Notes: a model not told the origin generated them from the sequence alone. DNA of 22,075 nucleotides from Thermohalobaculum sp050331395 (GCA_050331395.1 JBHJGX010000022.1:1-22075); one strand, 5' to 3'. Counted from the stretch's first letter, positions 7,369-15,187 are shown. A program made the numbers and translations.

Positions 7369-8286
7369 CTAAAAGATCAAAAGCCCGAGCGCGAAGACCG
7401 CAGCGATGGCAACCAGGATCCCCCAAACCCGCCAAAGGAGGCCGACCGCCCGCCGGATATCGGCCGCGGTAGCCTCTCGCCGACCATCGGCGTTCATATA
7501 GGGGTCGTCGACGATCTGGCCGCCGTAGCTCCGCGGCCCGGCGATCGCGATGCCGAGGCTCGCAGCCATTGCCGCCTCGGGCCAGCCGGCATTGGGCGAG
7601 GCATGGAGGGGGGCGTCCGAGCGCATGGTCTCGATCCGGTGGGTTGGGTCGTCGCCCGGCACGATGCATAGGAGATAGCCGGTGATCCGCGCCGGGATCC
7701 AGTTCATCAGGTCGTCGAGCTTGGCGGCGGCATAGCCAAATGCCTTGAGCCGCGGGGTCTTGTGACCGATCATCGAGTCGGCCGTATTGACGGCCTTATA
7801 GACCGCGATCCCCGGCAATCCGGCGATCACGAACCAGAACGCCGGCGCGACGACCCCGTCCGAAAGGTTCTCGGCGGCCGACTCGATCGCCGCCCGCGCG
7901 ACGCCCGCCTCGTCGAGCGTCTCCGGATCGCGGCCGACGACCCGGGCGACGGCTTCGCGCCCGGCGGTGAGGCTCTCCTCGAGCCCCTCGGCGACGGCGG
8001 TGATGTGTTCCACGAGGCTCCGCTGCGCCAGGAGCACCGCGGCGATCAGCGCATCGGGGATGCCGCCGAAGATATCGAGCGACAGGAAAAGGGCGGGTGC
8101 GAGGACCGCGACTATCAGGATGCCGAGCGCCACCCCGCCCTTCACGCCCCGCATGGCGCCTTTGTTGAGTTCGGCCTCGAGCCACTCGATCAGGTCGCCC
8201 ATCAGAACCGCCGGATGGGGGATCCGCCGCCAGAGCCAGGGCGGCTCGCCGAAGGCCGCGTCGAGAAGGAGCGCCGCGAAGAGCAC
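7369..8286 (-). CDS. cobD: Adenosylcobinamide-phosphate synthase (CobD/CbiB)
   Basis: 305 residues from a GTG with GGAGG at about -10. The enzyme attaches the (R)-1-amino-2-propanol (phosphate) arm to cobyric acid in cobalamin synthesis and is an inner-membrane protein. Recognised by the N-terminal LDAAFGEPPWLWRRIPHP, the central KAVNTADSMIGHKTPR and DDLMNWIPARITGYL, and the polar SPNAGWPEAAMAASLGI region. Several hydrophobic spans are visible, including about residues 47-68 and the C-terminal VWGILVAIAAVFALGLLIF. It starts 21 bp after the stop of the 44-aa peptide and may be read through from the FDH/cytochrome transcript. No other cob genes are in the window. Confidence 0.92.
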   Translation of the reverse strand: MLFAALLLDAAFGEPPWLWRRIPHPAVLMGDLIEWLEAELNKGAMRGVKGGVALGILIVAVLAPALFLSLDIFGGIPDALIAAVLLAQRSLVEHITAVAEGLEESLTAGREAVARVVGRDPETLDEAGVARAAIESAAENLSDGVVAPAFWFVIAGLPGIAVYKAVNTADSMIGHKTPRLKAFGYAAAKLDDLMNWIPARITGYLLCIVPGDDPTHRIETMRSDAPLHASPNAGWPEAAMAASLGIAIAGPRSYGGQIVDDPYMNADGRREATAADIRRAVGLLWRVWGILVAIAAVFALGLLIF

Positions 8287-8307
8287 CGTCGCCTCCGGGT
8301 CAGCCGG

Positions 8308-8442
8308 TCAGTCGGCGTCGCCGAGGCGCACGGCTGCGCCGCTCGCCTGTCCCTCGCTGGAGAAGTCGACAACATCGAGGATCGCATAGGCGCCCACGGA
8401 AATCACCGCCATCGCGAGGATCGAGAGGAGGAAGGCTTTCAT
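8308..8442 (-). CDS. Small 44-aa signal-anchor or secreted peptide
   Basis: The ATG at 8442 overlaps the stop of the upstream WD40-cytochrome c gene in a 4-nt ATGA arrangement, which strongly suggests translational coupling. The product begins MKAFLLSILAMAVISVGAYA and ends AAVRLGDAD. It has a hydrophobic N-terminal helix of about 18 residues and a 24-residue polar tail. Similar tiny proteins beginning MKAFL and ending near VRL are common in alphaproteobacteria and have no assigned function (from memory, not checked). It could be a small partner of the cytochrome it is coupled to. Confidence 0.65.
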   Translation of the reverse strand: MKAFLLSILAMAVISVGAYAILDVVDFSSEGQASGAAVRLGDAD

Positions 8443-9761
8443 GGGCGCGCGCTCCGGTCGCTGTCGGGCTCACCCGTGGTAGTCCGGCGGAGATAGGCGA
8501 TCAAGTCCGCACGGTCCTCGGGGCGGGCGATCTTCTGCACGGGCATCTTCGAGCCGGGCGTGACCCGGTCGGGGCCCAAGCGAAAGAGCGCGTCCACGCT
8601 CTCATCGGTCCAGACGATCGTCGAGCCCGCGAGCGCGTCCGAGTAGCGATACCCCGCGACGGCACCGGCCGGTCGACCGAAAAGCTTCCAAAGCGTAGGC
8701 CCGGCCTTGCGCGCGCCGTCGGGCGTCACGCTGTGGCATATCGAGCATTTCCGCACGAATTGGCGCTCGCCATTGGCCATCTCGTCGGGTGGGGTCTGAA
8801 ATCCCCGCGCCTCGGCAAAAAGCGTCGCCGTACCGCCGCCGAGGGGCCAGAACACGGCCTCGTCGGCGATCCCGCCCGCGAGCAACCGGTCTCCGGCGAA
8901 GGCGAGCGCCCAGATCGGCCCGTGCTTAGCAGCGCGGAAGTCGCGGATGAACGTCCACCCGGCGGTCTCGACGACCGAGATGTATCCCTGTCCGTCGCCG
9001 ACCGCGAGGCGATCCCCATCGGCGGAGAGGGCGAGCGCGAGGATCGGCCGGCGGTCGGCCGAGAGGTCCGCGCGGGGCGCGCCGTCGGCGATCCCGACGA
9101 CCCGGATCGCGCCGTCGACCCCGCCATAGGCGAGCCATCCCGCCGCTTCGTTGAGGACGAGCCGGTTGACGCCGAACCCGTGACTGACGAGCGTGCGGAT
9201 CTCGCGCATCTCCGCCACGTCCCAGACCCGGATCGTCCCGTCATAGGACGCGGAATAGAGCCGCTGCCCGTCCTCCGAGAACGCGACATCGTTCACATTC
9301 GCCCGATGCCCGTCGAGCCACCCGACGCGGACGCCGGTCTCGAGATCCCAGAGGCCGATATCTCCGTCCCAAGACGCCGTCGCGGCGCGCCGCCCGTCCC
9401 CGGTCGTCGCCACGCCCACGATCTTACCCCGGTGACCCTCGAGCCGCCGGAGGAGGCGTCCCGTCGCATCCCAGAGGATGGCGGCGAAATCGTCCCCCGC
9501 CGAGAGGAGCCGCCCGTCCGGCAGAAAGACGACCGCGTTTGCGCCCGCCTCGTGACCCTCGGCCCAGCCGGCATGGCGGCCGTCCGACGTCGCCCAGAGC
9601 CCGAGGCTCGTGTCGAAGCTCGCGGTCGCCGCTTGCCGCCCATCGGGGGAGACCGCGACGCCGCGGATCGGGCCGCCATGGCCCTCCAGCGTCAGATAGC
9701 CGCCCGCCGCAGCCGGGACCGCGACGAGCCCGCAGACGAGCCCGAGGAGGGCGCGGCGCAT
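8439..9761 (-). CDS. WD40 seven-bladed propeller fused to a C-terminal class I cytochrome c
   Basis: 440 residues. Residues 1-19 are a signal peptide ending PAAAGG, so the protein is periplasmic. Residues about 20-320 form seven WD40-like repeats, visible as recurring GH-x-VxxVAFSxDGxxLxSAS-D-xIxxWD units. Repeats 1-4 are canonical; 5-7 are degenerate. Residues about 328-425 are a class I cytochrome c, with heme motif CSICH (Cys339, Cys342, His343) and a probable axial Met406 in PGSKMPVQKI. The ATG overlaps the fdhC stop by one base (TGATG), so it is translated in the FDH transcript. The open frame extends upstream inside fdhC, but only this start yields the signal peptide. Probable role: accept electrons from the FDH cytochrome b, or scaffold it. 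The family is described only by its domains. Confidence 0.88.
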   Translation of the reverse strand: MRRALLGLVCGLVAVPAAAGGYLTLEGHGGPIRGVAVSPDGRQAATASFDTSLGLWATSDGRHAGWAEGHEAGANAVVFLPDGRLLSAGDDFAAILWDATGRLLRRLEGHRGKIVGVATTGDGRRAATASWDGDIGLWDLETGVRVGWLDGHRANVNDVAFSEDGQRLYSASYDGTIRVWDVAEMREIRTLVSHGFGVNRLVLNEAAGWLAYGGVDGAIRVVGIADGAPRADLSADRRPILALALSADGDRLAVGDGQGYISVVETAGWTFIRDFRAAKHGPIWALAFAGDRLLAGGIADEAVFWPLGGGTATLFAEARGFQTPPDEMANGERQFVRKCSICHSVTPDGARKAGPTLWKLFGRPAGAVAGYRYSDALAGSTIVWTDESVDALFRLGPDRVTPGSKMPVQKIARPEDRADLIAYLRRTTTGEPDSDRSARP

Positions 9762-11005
9762 CACTCGGCCGGGGTCGCCTGGGCGTCCGCAACCGCCGAG
9801 CGCCGCCCGGCCGCAGCCTTGGCCTCTTCCTCTTCGACCCAGAGATTGTGGTGCTCCTTGGCCCAGTTGCGGTCCACATAGCCGGAGCCCATGGCCGCAA
9901 AGGCGCCCTGCATCCCCACCGAGCCGATATAGATATGCGCAACGATGATCACGATCATCGCGACCGCCACGATGGTGTGCCAGACTTGGGCGTACTGCAT
10001 CTCCTCGATCATCGTGAGATCGGTGGCGAGCGGCGCGCCGAGAAGGAGCTCGGAGATCCCGAACGCGTTCAGCTTTTCGAAGGTCGGCCCGAACATCGCG
10101 AGCTCGTAGGGAAAGAGCAGCGACAGTCCCGAGGCGGAGACCGACGCGCCCAGCACGATGGTCGACCAGAAGATCAACTTCTGGCCCGCGTTGAACTTGC
10201 GGCTCGGCGGGTGCACGCCCTTGGCGAAAAGACCGCCCCCCTTCGCGAGCCAGATCAGATCCACCCGCGAGGGCAGATTGTGCAGGACCCAGGCGACGAA
10301 GATCCACACGAGCGAGACCATGAACGCCCAGGCGACGTTGTTATGGATCCACTTGCCCGCGATGCTGAATTGGGCAAAGGCCTCCTTGCCGATCGCCGGC
10401 ATCAGATAGTCCTTGCCGTAGAGAAGGTTGAGACCCGTGAGCGCGAGCAGGATGAAAGATGTCGCCAGGAGCCAGTGGCCGAAGCGCTCCCAGCCTTTGA
10501 AGCGCTCGATGAGTTGGCCCGAGAAGCCGCTGTCGATCCGGATCCGGCCGCGCAGTAGGAAAAAGAGCACGAGCAGCCCGAAGATCCCGGCGAGCGCCCA
10601 GGAACTCCAGACCTGAAGCGCGCCGTCGCGGGCCCGGAGCGCCTGCCAAGCCATGCCACCGTCCTGCACGAGAAAGGCGGTGTTCGGCCCGGGCGCCTGC
10701 GTGGTGAACGTCTCGCCGTGGCGGATCTCGCTCCACATGGTGGCGTCCGAATTCACGCCCTGCGTCCGAAGCGCATCGACGAGCGCCGCTTCTCCGGTTT
10801 GCCCGAAATCCCGCGGGCGCGTCACGCCCGGCTCCATGGGCGCGTTCGTCACCGCGTTATCCGGCGGGCGGACGGAGGATTGGGCATGGGCGGCGGTCCA
10901 ATCGCCGAAGAGCACGAGGCTCGCGAGGAATGCGAAGACGCCGATGGCGAGCACGCGGGCGAACAGGGCGCTCTGCCGGCGGGAAGGGGACAAACGGGTG
11001 TACAT
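9761..11005 (-). CDS. fdhC: Formate dehydrogenase gamma subunit, cytochrome b556 (FdhC)
   Basis: 414 residues from an ATG with AGGGAGAG upstream; an upstream open extension of 44 codons has no RBS and is rejected. It anchors the FDH complex and passes electrons from FdhB through b hemes to quinone. An N-terminal hydrophobic signal or anchor (about 12-34, ending AHAQ) precedes a polar periplasmic segment of about 95 residues. Membrane spans follow at about 134-152, 176-196, 222-242, 276-298 and 340-362. His177, His221, His343 and His357 sit at helix ends and are likely heme ligands. This matches the long alphaproteobacterial form, not the short E. coli FdnI. It is separated from fdhB by a terminator and about 340 bp. 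Confidence 0.92.
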   Translation of the reverse strand: MYTRLSPSRRQSALFARVLAIGVFAFLASLVLFGDWTAAHAQSSVRPPDNAVTNAPMEPGVTRPRDFGQTGEAALVDALRTQGVNSDATMWSEIRHGETFTTQAPGPNTAFLVQDGGMAWQALRARDGALQVWSSWALAGIFGLLVLFFLLRGRIRIDSGFSGQLIERFKGWERFGHWLLATSFILLALTGLNLLYGKDYLMPAIGKEAFAQFSIAGKWIHNNVAWAFMVSLVWIFVAWVLHNLPSRVDLIWLAKGGGLFAKGVHPPSRKFNAGQKLIFWSTIVLGASVSASGLSLLFPYELAMFGPTFEKLNAFGISELLLGAPLATDLTMIEEMQYAQVWHTIVAVAMIVIIVAHIYIGSVGMQGAFAAMGSGYVDRNWAKEHHNLWVEEEEAKAAAGRRSAVADAQATPAE

Positions 11006-11061
11006 GGGTCGCTCTCCCTGGGTTTTGTTCTTTTGAAAAGCCTGCGGAGGGGGAGCCGGGG

Positions 11062-11067
11062 TGTCAA
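11062..11067 (-). promoter_or_regulatory. Possible -35 box of an fdhC promoter
   Basis: Perfect TTGACA on the minus strand upstream of fdhC and downstream of the fdhB terminator. The -10 partner is weak, so this is only a pointer to where a secondary promoter may lie. Confidence 0.25.
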
Positions 11068-11270
11068 GCGGAGAGGCCGGCCTGCGGCGGTAGCGACCTT
11101 CGCGCGGCCTCGCTTCGGCGGACGGTCCGAAGCGCATGGCTTATCGATCGAGTGAACGCCAAGGGGGTTGCCTGTATCCGGCACCTTCAAAGTGACGCCG
11201 TGTCGCGACCTGGGTCCGATCGTTCACAATCAGGTTCCCAGAATTCGTGCGTGGGCGCTTTTGAGACAAT

Positions 11271-11300
11271 GAAAATCGCCCCGGGATCGCTCCCGGGGCG
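11271..11300 (-). terminator. Intrinsic terminator after fdhB
   Basis: On the minus strand CGCCCCGGGA, loop GCGA and TCCCGGGGCG form a perfect 10-bp stem (11300 to 11277), followed by ATTTTC. It begins 43 nt past the fdhB stop. Orientation is clear, since the T-rich side is on the minus strand. It would end or attenuate the transcript before fdhC. Confidence 0.7.
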
Positions 11301-11343
11301 TGGTTCCGTCCCGTCGGGCAGGGAGCGATCCCCGCCCGTCCGG

Positions 11344-11937
11344 TCAGTTCGCCTTTTGCTCGTAGGCGGTGCCCCAGCCCCACGCGCCCGAGCCGAAGCC
11401 GCGGGCCACCACGCGCTCGCGGTAGATGTCGGCCACCTCGTCGCCGTCGCCGGCGAGCAGTGCCTTGGTAGCGCACATCTCGGCGCAGATCGGCAGCTTG
11501 CCCTCCGCGATACGGTTCCGCCCGTATTTGGCGAATTCGGCCTCGGACATGTCCGCCTCGGGCCCGCCGGCGCAAAAGGTGCATTTGTCCATCTTGCCGC
11601 GGGAGCCGAAATTGCCGGCCTGCGGATACTGCGGCGCGCCGAAGGGGCAGGCATAGAAGCAATAGCCGCAGCCGATGCAGAGATCCTTGGAGTGGAGGAC
11701 CACGCCGTCGTCGTTCTGGTAGAAGCAATCCACCGGGCAGACGGCCATGCAAGGCGCGTCCGAGCAGTGCATACAGGCGACCGAGATCGAGCGCTCGCCC
11801 GGCTGGCCGTCCTGGATCGTCACCACCCGGCGGCGGTTGATGCCCCAGGGCACCTCGTGTTCGTTCTTACAGGCGGTGACGCAGGCATTGCACTCGATGC
11901 AGCGCTCGGCGTCGCAGAGGAATTTGGCGCGTGCCAT
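11344..11937 (-). CDS. fdhB: Formate dehydrogenase beta subunit, four [4Fe-4S] electron-transfer protein (FdhB)
   Basis: 197 residues. It carries electrons from the FdhA cluster to the FdhC hemes. Sixteen cysteines group as Cys13/16/19/23, Cys55/58/63/67, Cys87/90/93/97 and Cys119/122/151/155, the standard four-cluster DMSO-reductase-family beta-subunit layout. It has no signal peptide, as expected for a subunit exported with FdhA through Tat. It also lacks the C-terminal transmembrane helix of E. coli FdnH, ending in a polar YEQKAN, so membrane attachment should rely on FdhC alone. The start has GGGAGGT upstream and lies 15 bp after the fdhA stop. Confidence 0.94.
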   Translation of the reverse strand: MARAKFLCDAERCIECNACVTACKNEHEVPWGINRRRVVTIQDGQPGERSISVACMHCSDAPCMAVCPVDCFYQNDDGVVLHSKDLCIGCGYCFYACPFGAPQYPQAGNFGSRGKMDKCTFCAGGPEADMSEAEFAKYGRNRIAEGKLPICAEMCATKALLAGDGDEVADIYRERVVARGFGSGAWGWGTAYEQKAN

Positions 11938-11952
11938 AGGTCTCTACCTCCC

Positions 11953-14847
11953 TCAAGCTTTCATGATTTTGCAGAGCGTGGCTTTCGTCTCCTGCATCTG
12001 GGTGACGCTGTCGTAGCCATAGGTCTGCGCGGTGTTTGTGCTTTCGCCGAGAACGTAAGGGTCGGCGCCCTTCGGATATTTCGCCCGGCGATCCTCGCCC
12101 TGGAAATGCCCGCCGAAGTGGAACGGCATGAAGGCGACGCCGGCGCCGACGCGCTGGGTGACCATTGCGGCCACTTTCACCTTGCCGCCTTCGGGGCCCT
12201 CGACCCAGACCTGCTCGCCGTTCTTGATGCCGAGATTGTTGGCATCGCGCGGGTTCATCTCGACGAACATCTCCTGCTGAAGCTCGGCGAGCCACGGGTT
12301 CGAGCGGGTCTCGTCGCCGCCGCCCTCGTACTCCACCAGACGCCCCGACGTGAGGATGATCGGGTAGTCCTTGGAATAGTCGGTCTTTTGGATCGAGGCA
12401 TAGAGCGTCGGCAGGCGATAGTCCTTGCGGTCGTCATAGGTCGGGTAGTCGGCCACCAGATCCCGGCGGTTCGTGTAGAGCGGTTCGCGGTGGAGCGGCA
12501 CCGGGTCGGGGAAGGTCCAAACCACGGCGCGGGCTTTGGCGTTGCCAAAGGGCGCACACTCATGGGCGATCGCCACGCGCTGGATCCCGCCCGAAAGGTC
12601 GGTCTTCCAGTTCGCCTTGTCGCCGCCCACCGCTTCGATGGTCGCCCGCTCGGCCTCGGTGAGCTCGCCGTCCCAGCCCAGTTCCTTGAGCATCGCCATG
12701 GTGAATTCGGGATAGCCGTCCTGGATATCCGAGCCGGCCGAATAGACGCCCTCCGCAAGCAGGTTCTCGCCGTCCCGCTCGACGCCGAACCGCGCCCGGA
12801 AGGTCAGGCCGCCCTCCGAGACGGGCTTCGACATGTCGTAAAGGTTCGGCGTCCCCGGGTGCTTCATCTCGGCCGTGCCCCAGCAGGGCCACGGCATCCC
12901 GTAGTAATCGCCGTCCGCCGGGCCGCCCACTGCCTGCAGCGTGGTGCGGTCGAAGGTGTGCTGCTGCTCCATGTGGAGCTTGATCCGCTCGGGGCTCTGG
13001 CCCGTATAGCCGACCGTCCACATGCCGCGGTTGAACTCCCGCGTAACGTCTTCGATGTTCGGCTCGACCTCGGTTTCCATCGAGATGTTCCGGAACATCC
13101 GGTCTGCAAAGCCGAATTTACGGGCAAAGCGATAGATGATCTCGTGGTCGGTGCGCGAGGCGAAGAGCGGATCGACGACCTTGTCGCGCCACTGGATCGA
13201 GCGGTTGGAGGCGGTCACCGAGCCGCGGGTCTCGAACTGGGTGCAGGCCGGCAGGAGATACACCCCGTCGGTGCGGTCGTGCAGGATCGCCGAGACCGTC
13301 GGGTAGGGGTCGATGACGACGAGTTGGTCGAGTTTCTCCATCGCCGTCTTCATCTCGGTCAGACGGGTCTGCGAGTTCGGCGCATGGCCCCAAAGCACCA
13401 TCGAGCGGACGGGCGCGGGCTGGTCCATATTCTCCGGCGCCTCGAGAACGCCGTCGATCCAGCGGCTGACCGGGATCCCTTTCGCTTCCATCAGATCCTT
13501 CGAGCCGAACTGGCTGAGCAGGAATTGATACTCCTCCTCGGCCGCGTCGCCCGTGTCATTGGCCCAGACCCGCGCCCAATGCTTCCACGAGCCGGTCTTC
13601 AGCCCGTAATACCCGGGCAGCGTGTGGCTGAGCACGCCGAGATCGGTCGCCCCCTGCACGTTGTCATGGCCGCGGAAGATGTTCGTGCCGCCCCCCTCGA
13701 CGCCCATGTTCCCGAGCGCGAGCTGCAGGATGCAGTAGGCGCGGGTGTTGTTGTTGCCGTTGGTGTGCTGGGTGCCGCCCATGCACCAGATCACCGTACC
13801 TGGACGGTTGTTGGCGAGCGTCCGCGCGACGCGCCGCATCTGGCTGCCGGGAACGCCGGTGACGCGCTCCACCTCGTCCGGTGTCCATGCCGCGACCTCT
13901 TCGCGGATCTGGTCCATGCCCCAGACGCGGGTGCGGATGAACTCCTTGTCCTCCCACCCGTTCTCGAAGATGTGCCAGAGCAAACCCCAGACGAGCGCCA
14001 CGTCCGAGCCCGGCCGGAACCGCACATACTCGTCCGCATGCGCCGCCGTGCGTGTAAAGCGCGGGTCGCAAACGATGAGGGGTGCGTTGTTCTCTTCCTT
14101 GGCCTTCAGCACGTGCAACAGCGAGACGGGATGCGCCTCGGCCGGGTTGCCGCCAATGATAAAGATCGCGCGCGATTTGTGGATATCGTTGTAGCTGTTC
14201 GTCATGGCGCCGTAGCCCCAGGTGTTCGCCACACCCGCGACCGTGGTCGAGTGGCAGATCCGCGCCTGGTGATCGACGTTGTTCGTGCCCCAATAGGCGG
14301 CGAACTTGCGGAAGAGATAGGCCTGTTCGTTGTTGTGCTTGGCCGAGCCGAGCCAATAGACGCTGTCAGGGCCGCTTTCCGCGCGGATCTTCAGCATCTG
14401 GTCGCCGATCTCGTCGATCGCCGTGTCCCAGTCCATCTTCTGCCACTCGCCGCCGACGAGTTTCATCGGATATTTGAGCCGGCGCTCGCCATGGGCGTGC
14501 TCGCGGACCGCCGCTCCCTTGGCGCAGTGGGCGCCGAGGTTGAAGGGGCTGTCCCAGCCGGGCTCCTGGCCGACCCAGGTGCCGTTCGCCACTTCGGCGA
14601 TCACCGTACAGCCGACCGAGCAGTGGGTGCAGACCGTTTTCACGTTTTGAAGCGCACCGGTCGCGGGCGTCGCGGCCTCGGCGCGGGTGACGGTGCCGCC
14701 GGCGGTGGCGACGGCGGCGAGCCCGCCGATCGCGAGGCCCGAGCCCCGCAGAAAGGCGCGGCGGTCGACCGATTGTTCGGCCGCTTGGCCGAGAGGCGAC
14801 GCGCTCCGGGGGCGGTGCGCAACCCCGTTCGTCTTTTTCCTCAGCAT
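11953..14847 (-). CDS. fdhA: Formate dehydrogenase alpha subunit, Mo/W-bisPGD catalytic subunit, Cys type (FdhA)
   Basis: 964 residues. It oxidises formate to CO2 at a bis-molybdopterin guanine dinucleotide centre. The N-terminus has a Tat signal, DRRAFLRG with Arg29-Arg30 and then a hydrophobic Gly/Ala core, so the site is periplasmic. The proximal [4Fe-4S] cluster ligands are Cys73, Cys76, Cys80 and Cys108. The metal ligand is Cys198 with His199 in HQARICHSTTVAGVANTWG; E. coli FdnG has selenocysteine there, and no in-frame TGA occurs here. Molybdopterin-binding and C-terminal domains follow (ETRSNPWLAELQQEMF, then NNLGIKNGEQVWVEGPEGG). GGGAGA precedes the ATG. It follows the Tat peptide gene by 116 bp. 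No fdhD sulfurtransferase gene is in the window. Confidence 0.96.
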   Translation of the reverse strand: MLRKKTNGVAHRPRSASPLGQAAEQSVDRRAFLRGSGLAIGGLAAVATAGGTVTRAEAATPATGALQNVKTVCTHCSVGCTVIAEVANGTWVGQEPGWDSPFNLGAHCAKGAAVREHAHGERRLKYPMKLVGGEWQKMDWDTAIDEIGDQMLKIRAESGPDSVYWLGSAKHNNEQAYLFRKFAAYWGTNNVDHQARICHSTTVAGVANTWGYGAMTNSYNDIHKSRAIFIIGGNPAEAHPVSLLHVLKAKEENNAPLIVCDPRFTRTAAHADEYVRFRPGSDVALVWGLLWHIFENGWEDKEFIRTRVWGMDQIREEVAAWTPDEVERVTGVPGSQMRRVARTLANNRPGTVIWCMGGTQHTNGNNNTRAYCILQLALGNMGVEGGGTNIFRGHDNVQGATDLGVLSHTLPGYYGLKTGSWKHWARVWANDTGDAAEEEYQFLLSQFGSKDLMEAKGIPVSRWIDGVLEAPENMDQPAPVRSMVLWGHAPNSQTRLTEMKTAMEKLDQLVVIDPYPTVSAILHDRTDGVYLLPACTQFETRGSVTASNRSIQWRDKVVDPLFASRTDHEIIYRFARKFGFADRMFRNISMETEVEPNIEDVTREFNRGMWTVGYTGQSPERIKLHMEQQHTFDRTTLQAVGGPADGDYYGMPWPCWGTAEMKHPGTPNLYDMSKPVSEGGLTFRARFGVERDGENLLAEGVYSAGSDIQDGYPEFTMAMLKELGWDGELTEAERATIEAVGGDKANWKTDLSGGIQRVAIAHECAPFGNAKARAVVWTFPDPVPLHREPLYTNRRDLVADYPTYDDRKDYRLPTLYASIQKTDYSKDYPIILTSGRLVEYEGGGDETRSNPWLAELQQEMFVEMNPRDANNLGIKNGEQVWVEGPEGGKVKVAAMVTQRVGAGVAFMPFHFGGHFQGEDRRAKYPKGADPYVLGESTNTAQTYGYDSVTQMQETKATLCKIMKA

Positions 14848-14867
14848 TTTAGTCTCCCAGGATGGCT

Positions 14868-14894
14868 GGCGCGTCCGCAGACGGCCTTTTTTTT
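14868..14894 (+). terminator. Plus-strand (antisense) intrinsic terminator in the fdhA leader
   Basis: GGC-G-CGTC (14868-14875), loop CGCA and GACG-GCC (14880-14886) form a 7-bp stem with one bulged G, directly followed by eight T (14887-14894). This is the intrinsic terminator form on the plus strand, though every neighbouring gene here is on the minus strand. Read as fdhA mRNA it is a hairpin 20-40 nt upstream of the start codon, so it may instead be a leader structure. Confidence 0.4.
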
Positions 14895-14963
14895 ATCGGG
14901 CCTGGCAACGCGAGAACCGGGCAATCGCAACCGGTCAGGCAGGCCGGGCCACGGCGGCGACCG

Positions 14964-15152
14964 TCAGAAGCGGGCGCTCTCGAGATATTTCCGGACGTGC
15001 TCGGTCTTGCGCAAGCCGAGCGCGGTCGGCTGAGCCGCCGACGCCTCCTCGGCCGTACCGCCGGCCACCGCGGCCACGGCTGCGGCGGGTGCCGCGGTCG
15101 TGGCGAGCTTGAGGAAATCGCGCCGGCTCGCGGCTTTCGTTGTGTCCTCCAT
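14964..15152 (-). CDS. Formate dehydrogenase-region twin-arginine signal peptide protein
   Basis: 62 residues from an ATG with a near-perfect AAGGAGG box; the longer upstream frame is rejected. Arg10-Arg11 in ASRRDFLKLATTAAPAAA form a Tat signal. After the Ala-rich core comes a short tail including TALGLRKTEHVRKYLESARF. This matches the small 'formate dehydrogenase region TAT target' family (TIGR02811 type), usually located beside fdhA. Its function is unknown. It may be an export partner or small subunit of the FDH complex. It lies between the TorD-like chaperone (35 bp upstream) and fdhA. Confidence 0.85.
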   Translation of the reverse strand: MEDTTKAASRRDFLKLATTAAPAAAVAAVAGGTAEEASAAQPTALGLRKTEHVRKYLESARF

Positions 15153-15187
15153 GCGATCCTCCTTGATCGGGTTGCAGATAATGGCGC

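Larger units (their letters stand above)
11006..11343 (-). other. Spacer between fdhB and fdhC
   Basis: 338 bp without a credible gene inside the FDH locus. It holds the fdhB terminator at its right end and probably a separate promoter or processing site for fdhC. The best box on the minus strand is TTGACA (11067 to 11062), 57 nt before the fdhC ATG. The matching -10 at 17-bp spacing is poor (CAGGCT). No riboswitch or RNA gene was recognised. Confidence 0.5.

Noticed and set aside
9762..10307. Longer N-terminus for the WD40-cytochrome protein
   Set aside because: The extension lies inside fdhC in another frame; the ATG at 9761 gives a good signal peptide and a 1-nt stop/start overlap.
11006..11137. 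44-codon upstream extension of fdhC
   Set aside because: No RBS, low-complexity basic/Pro residues, and the ATG at 11005 has a good RBS and gives the proper N-terminal hydrophobic segment.
14185..14275. Selenocysteine codon in fdhA
   Set aside because: The metal-ligand position (Cys198, near 14254) reads as a Cys codon and the frame has no internal TGA.
10930..15033. A 1367-codon open frame on the plus strand across the FDH locus
   Set aside because: It runs antisense to fdhC, fdhB, fdhA and the Tat gene, has no RBS or family motif, and is the usual mirror-frame openness of high-GC coding DNA.
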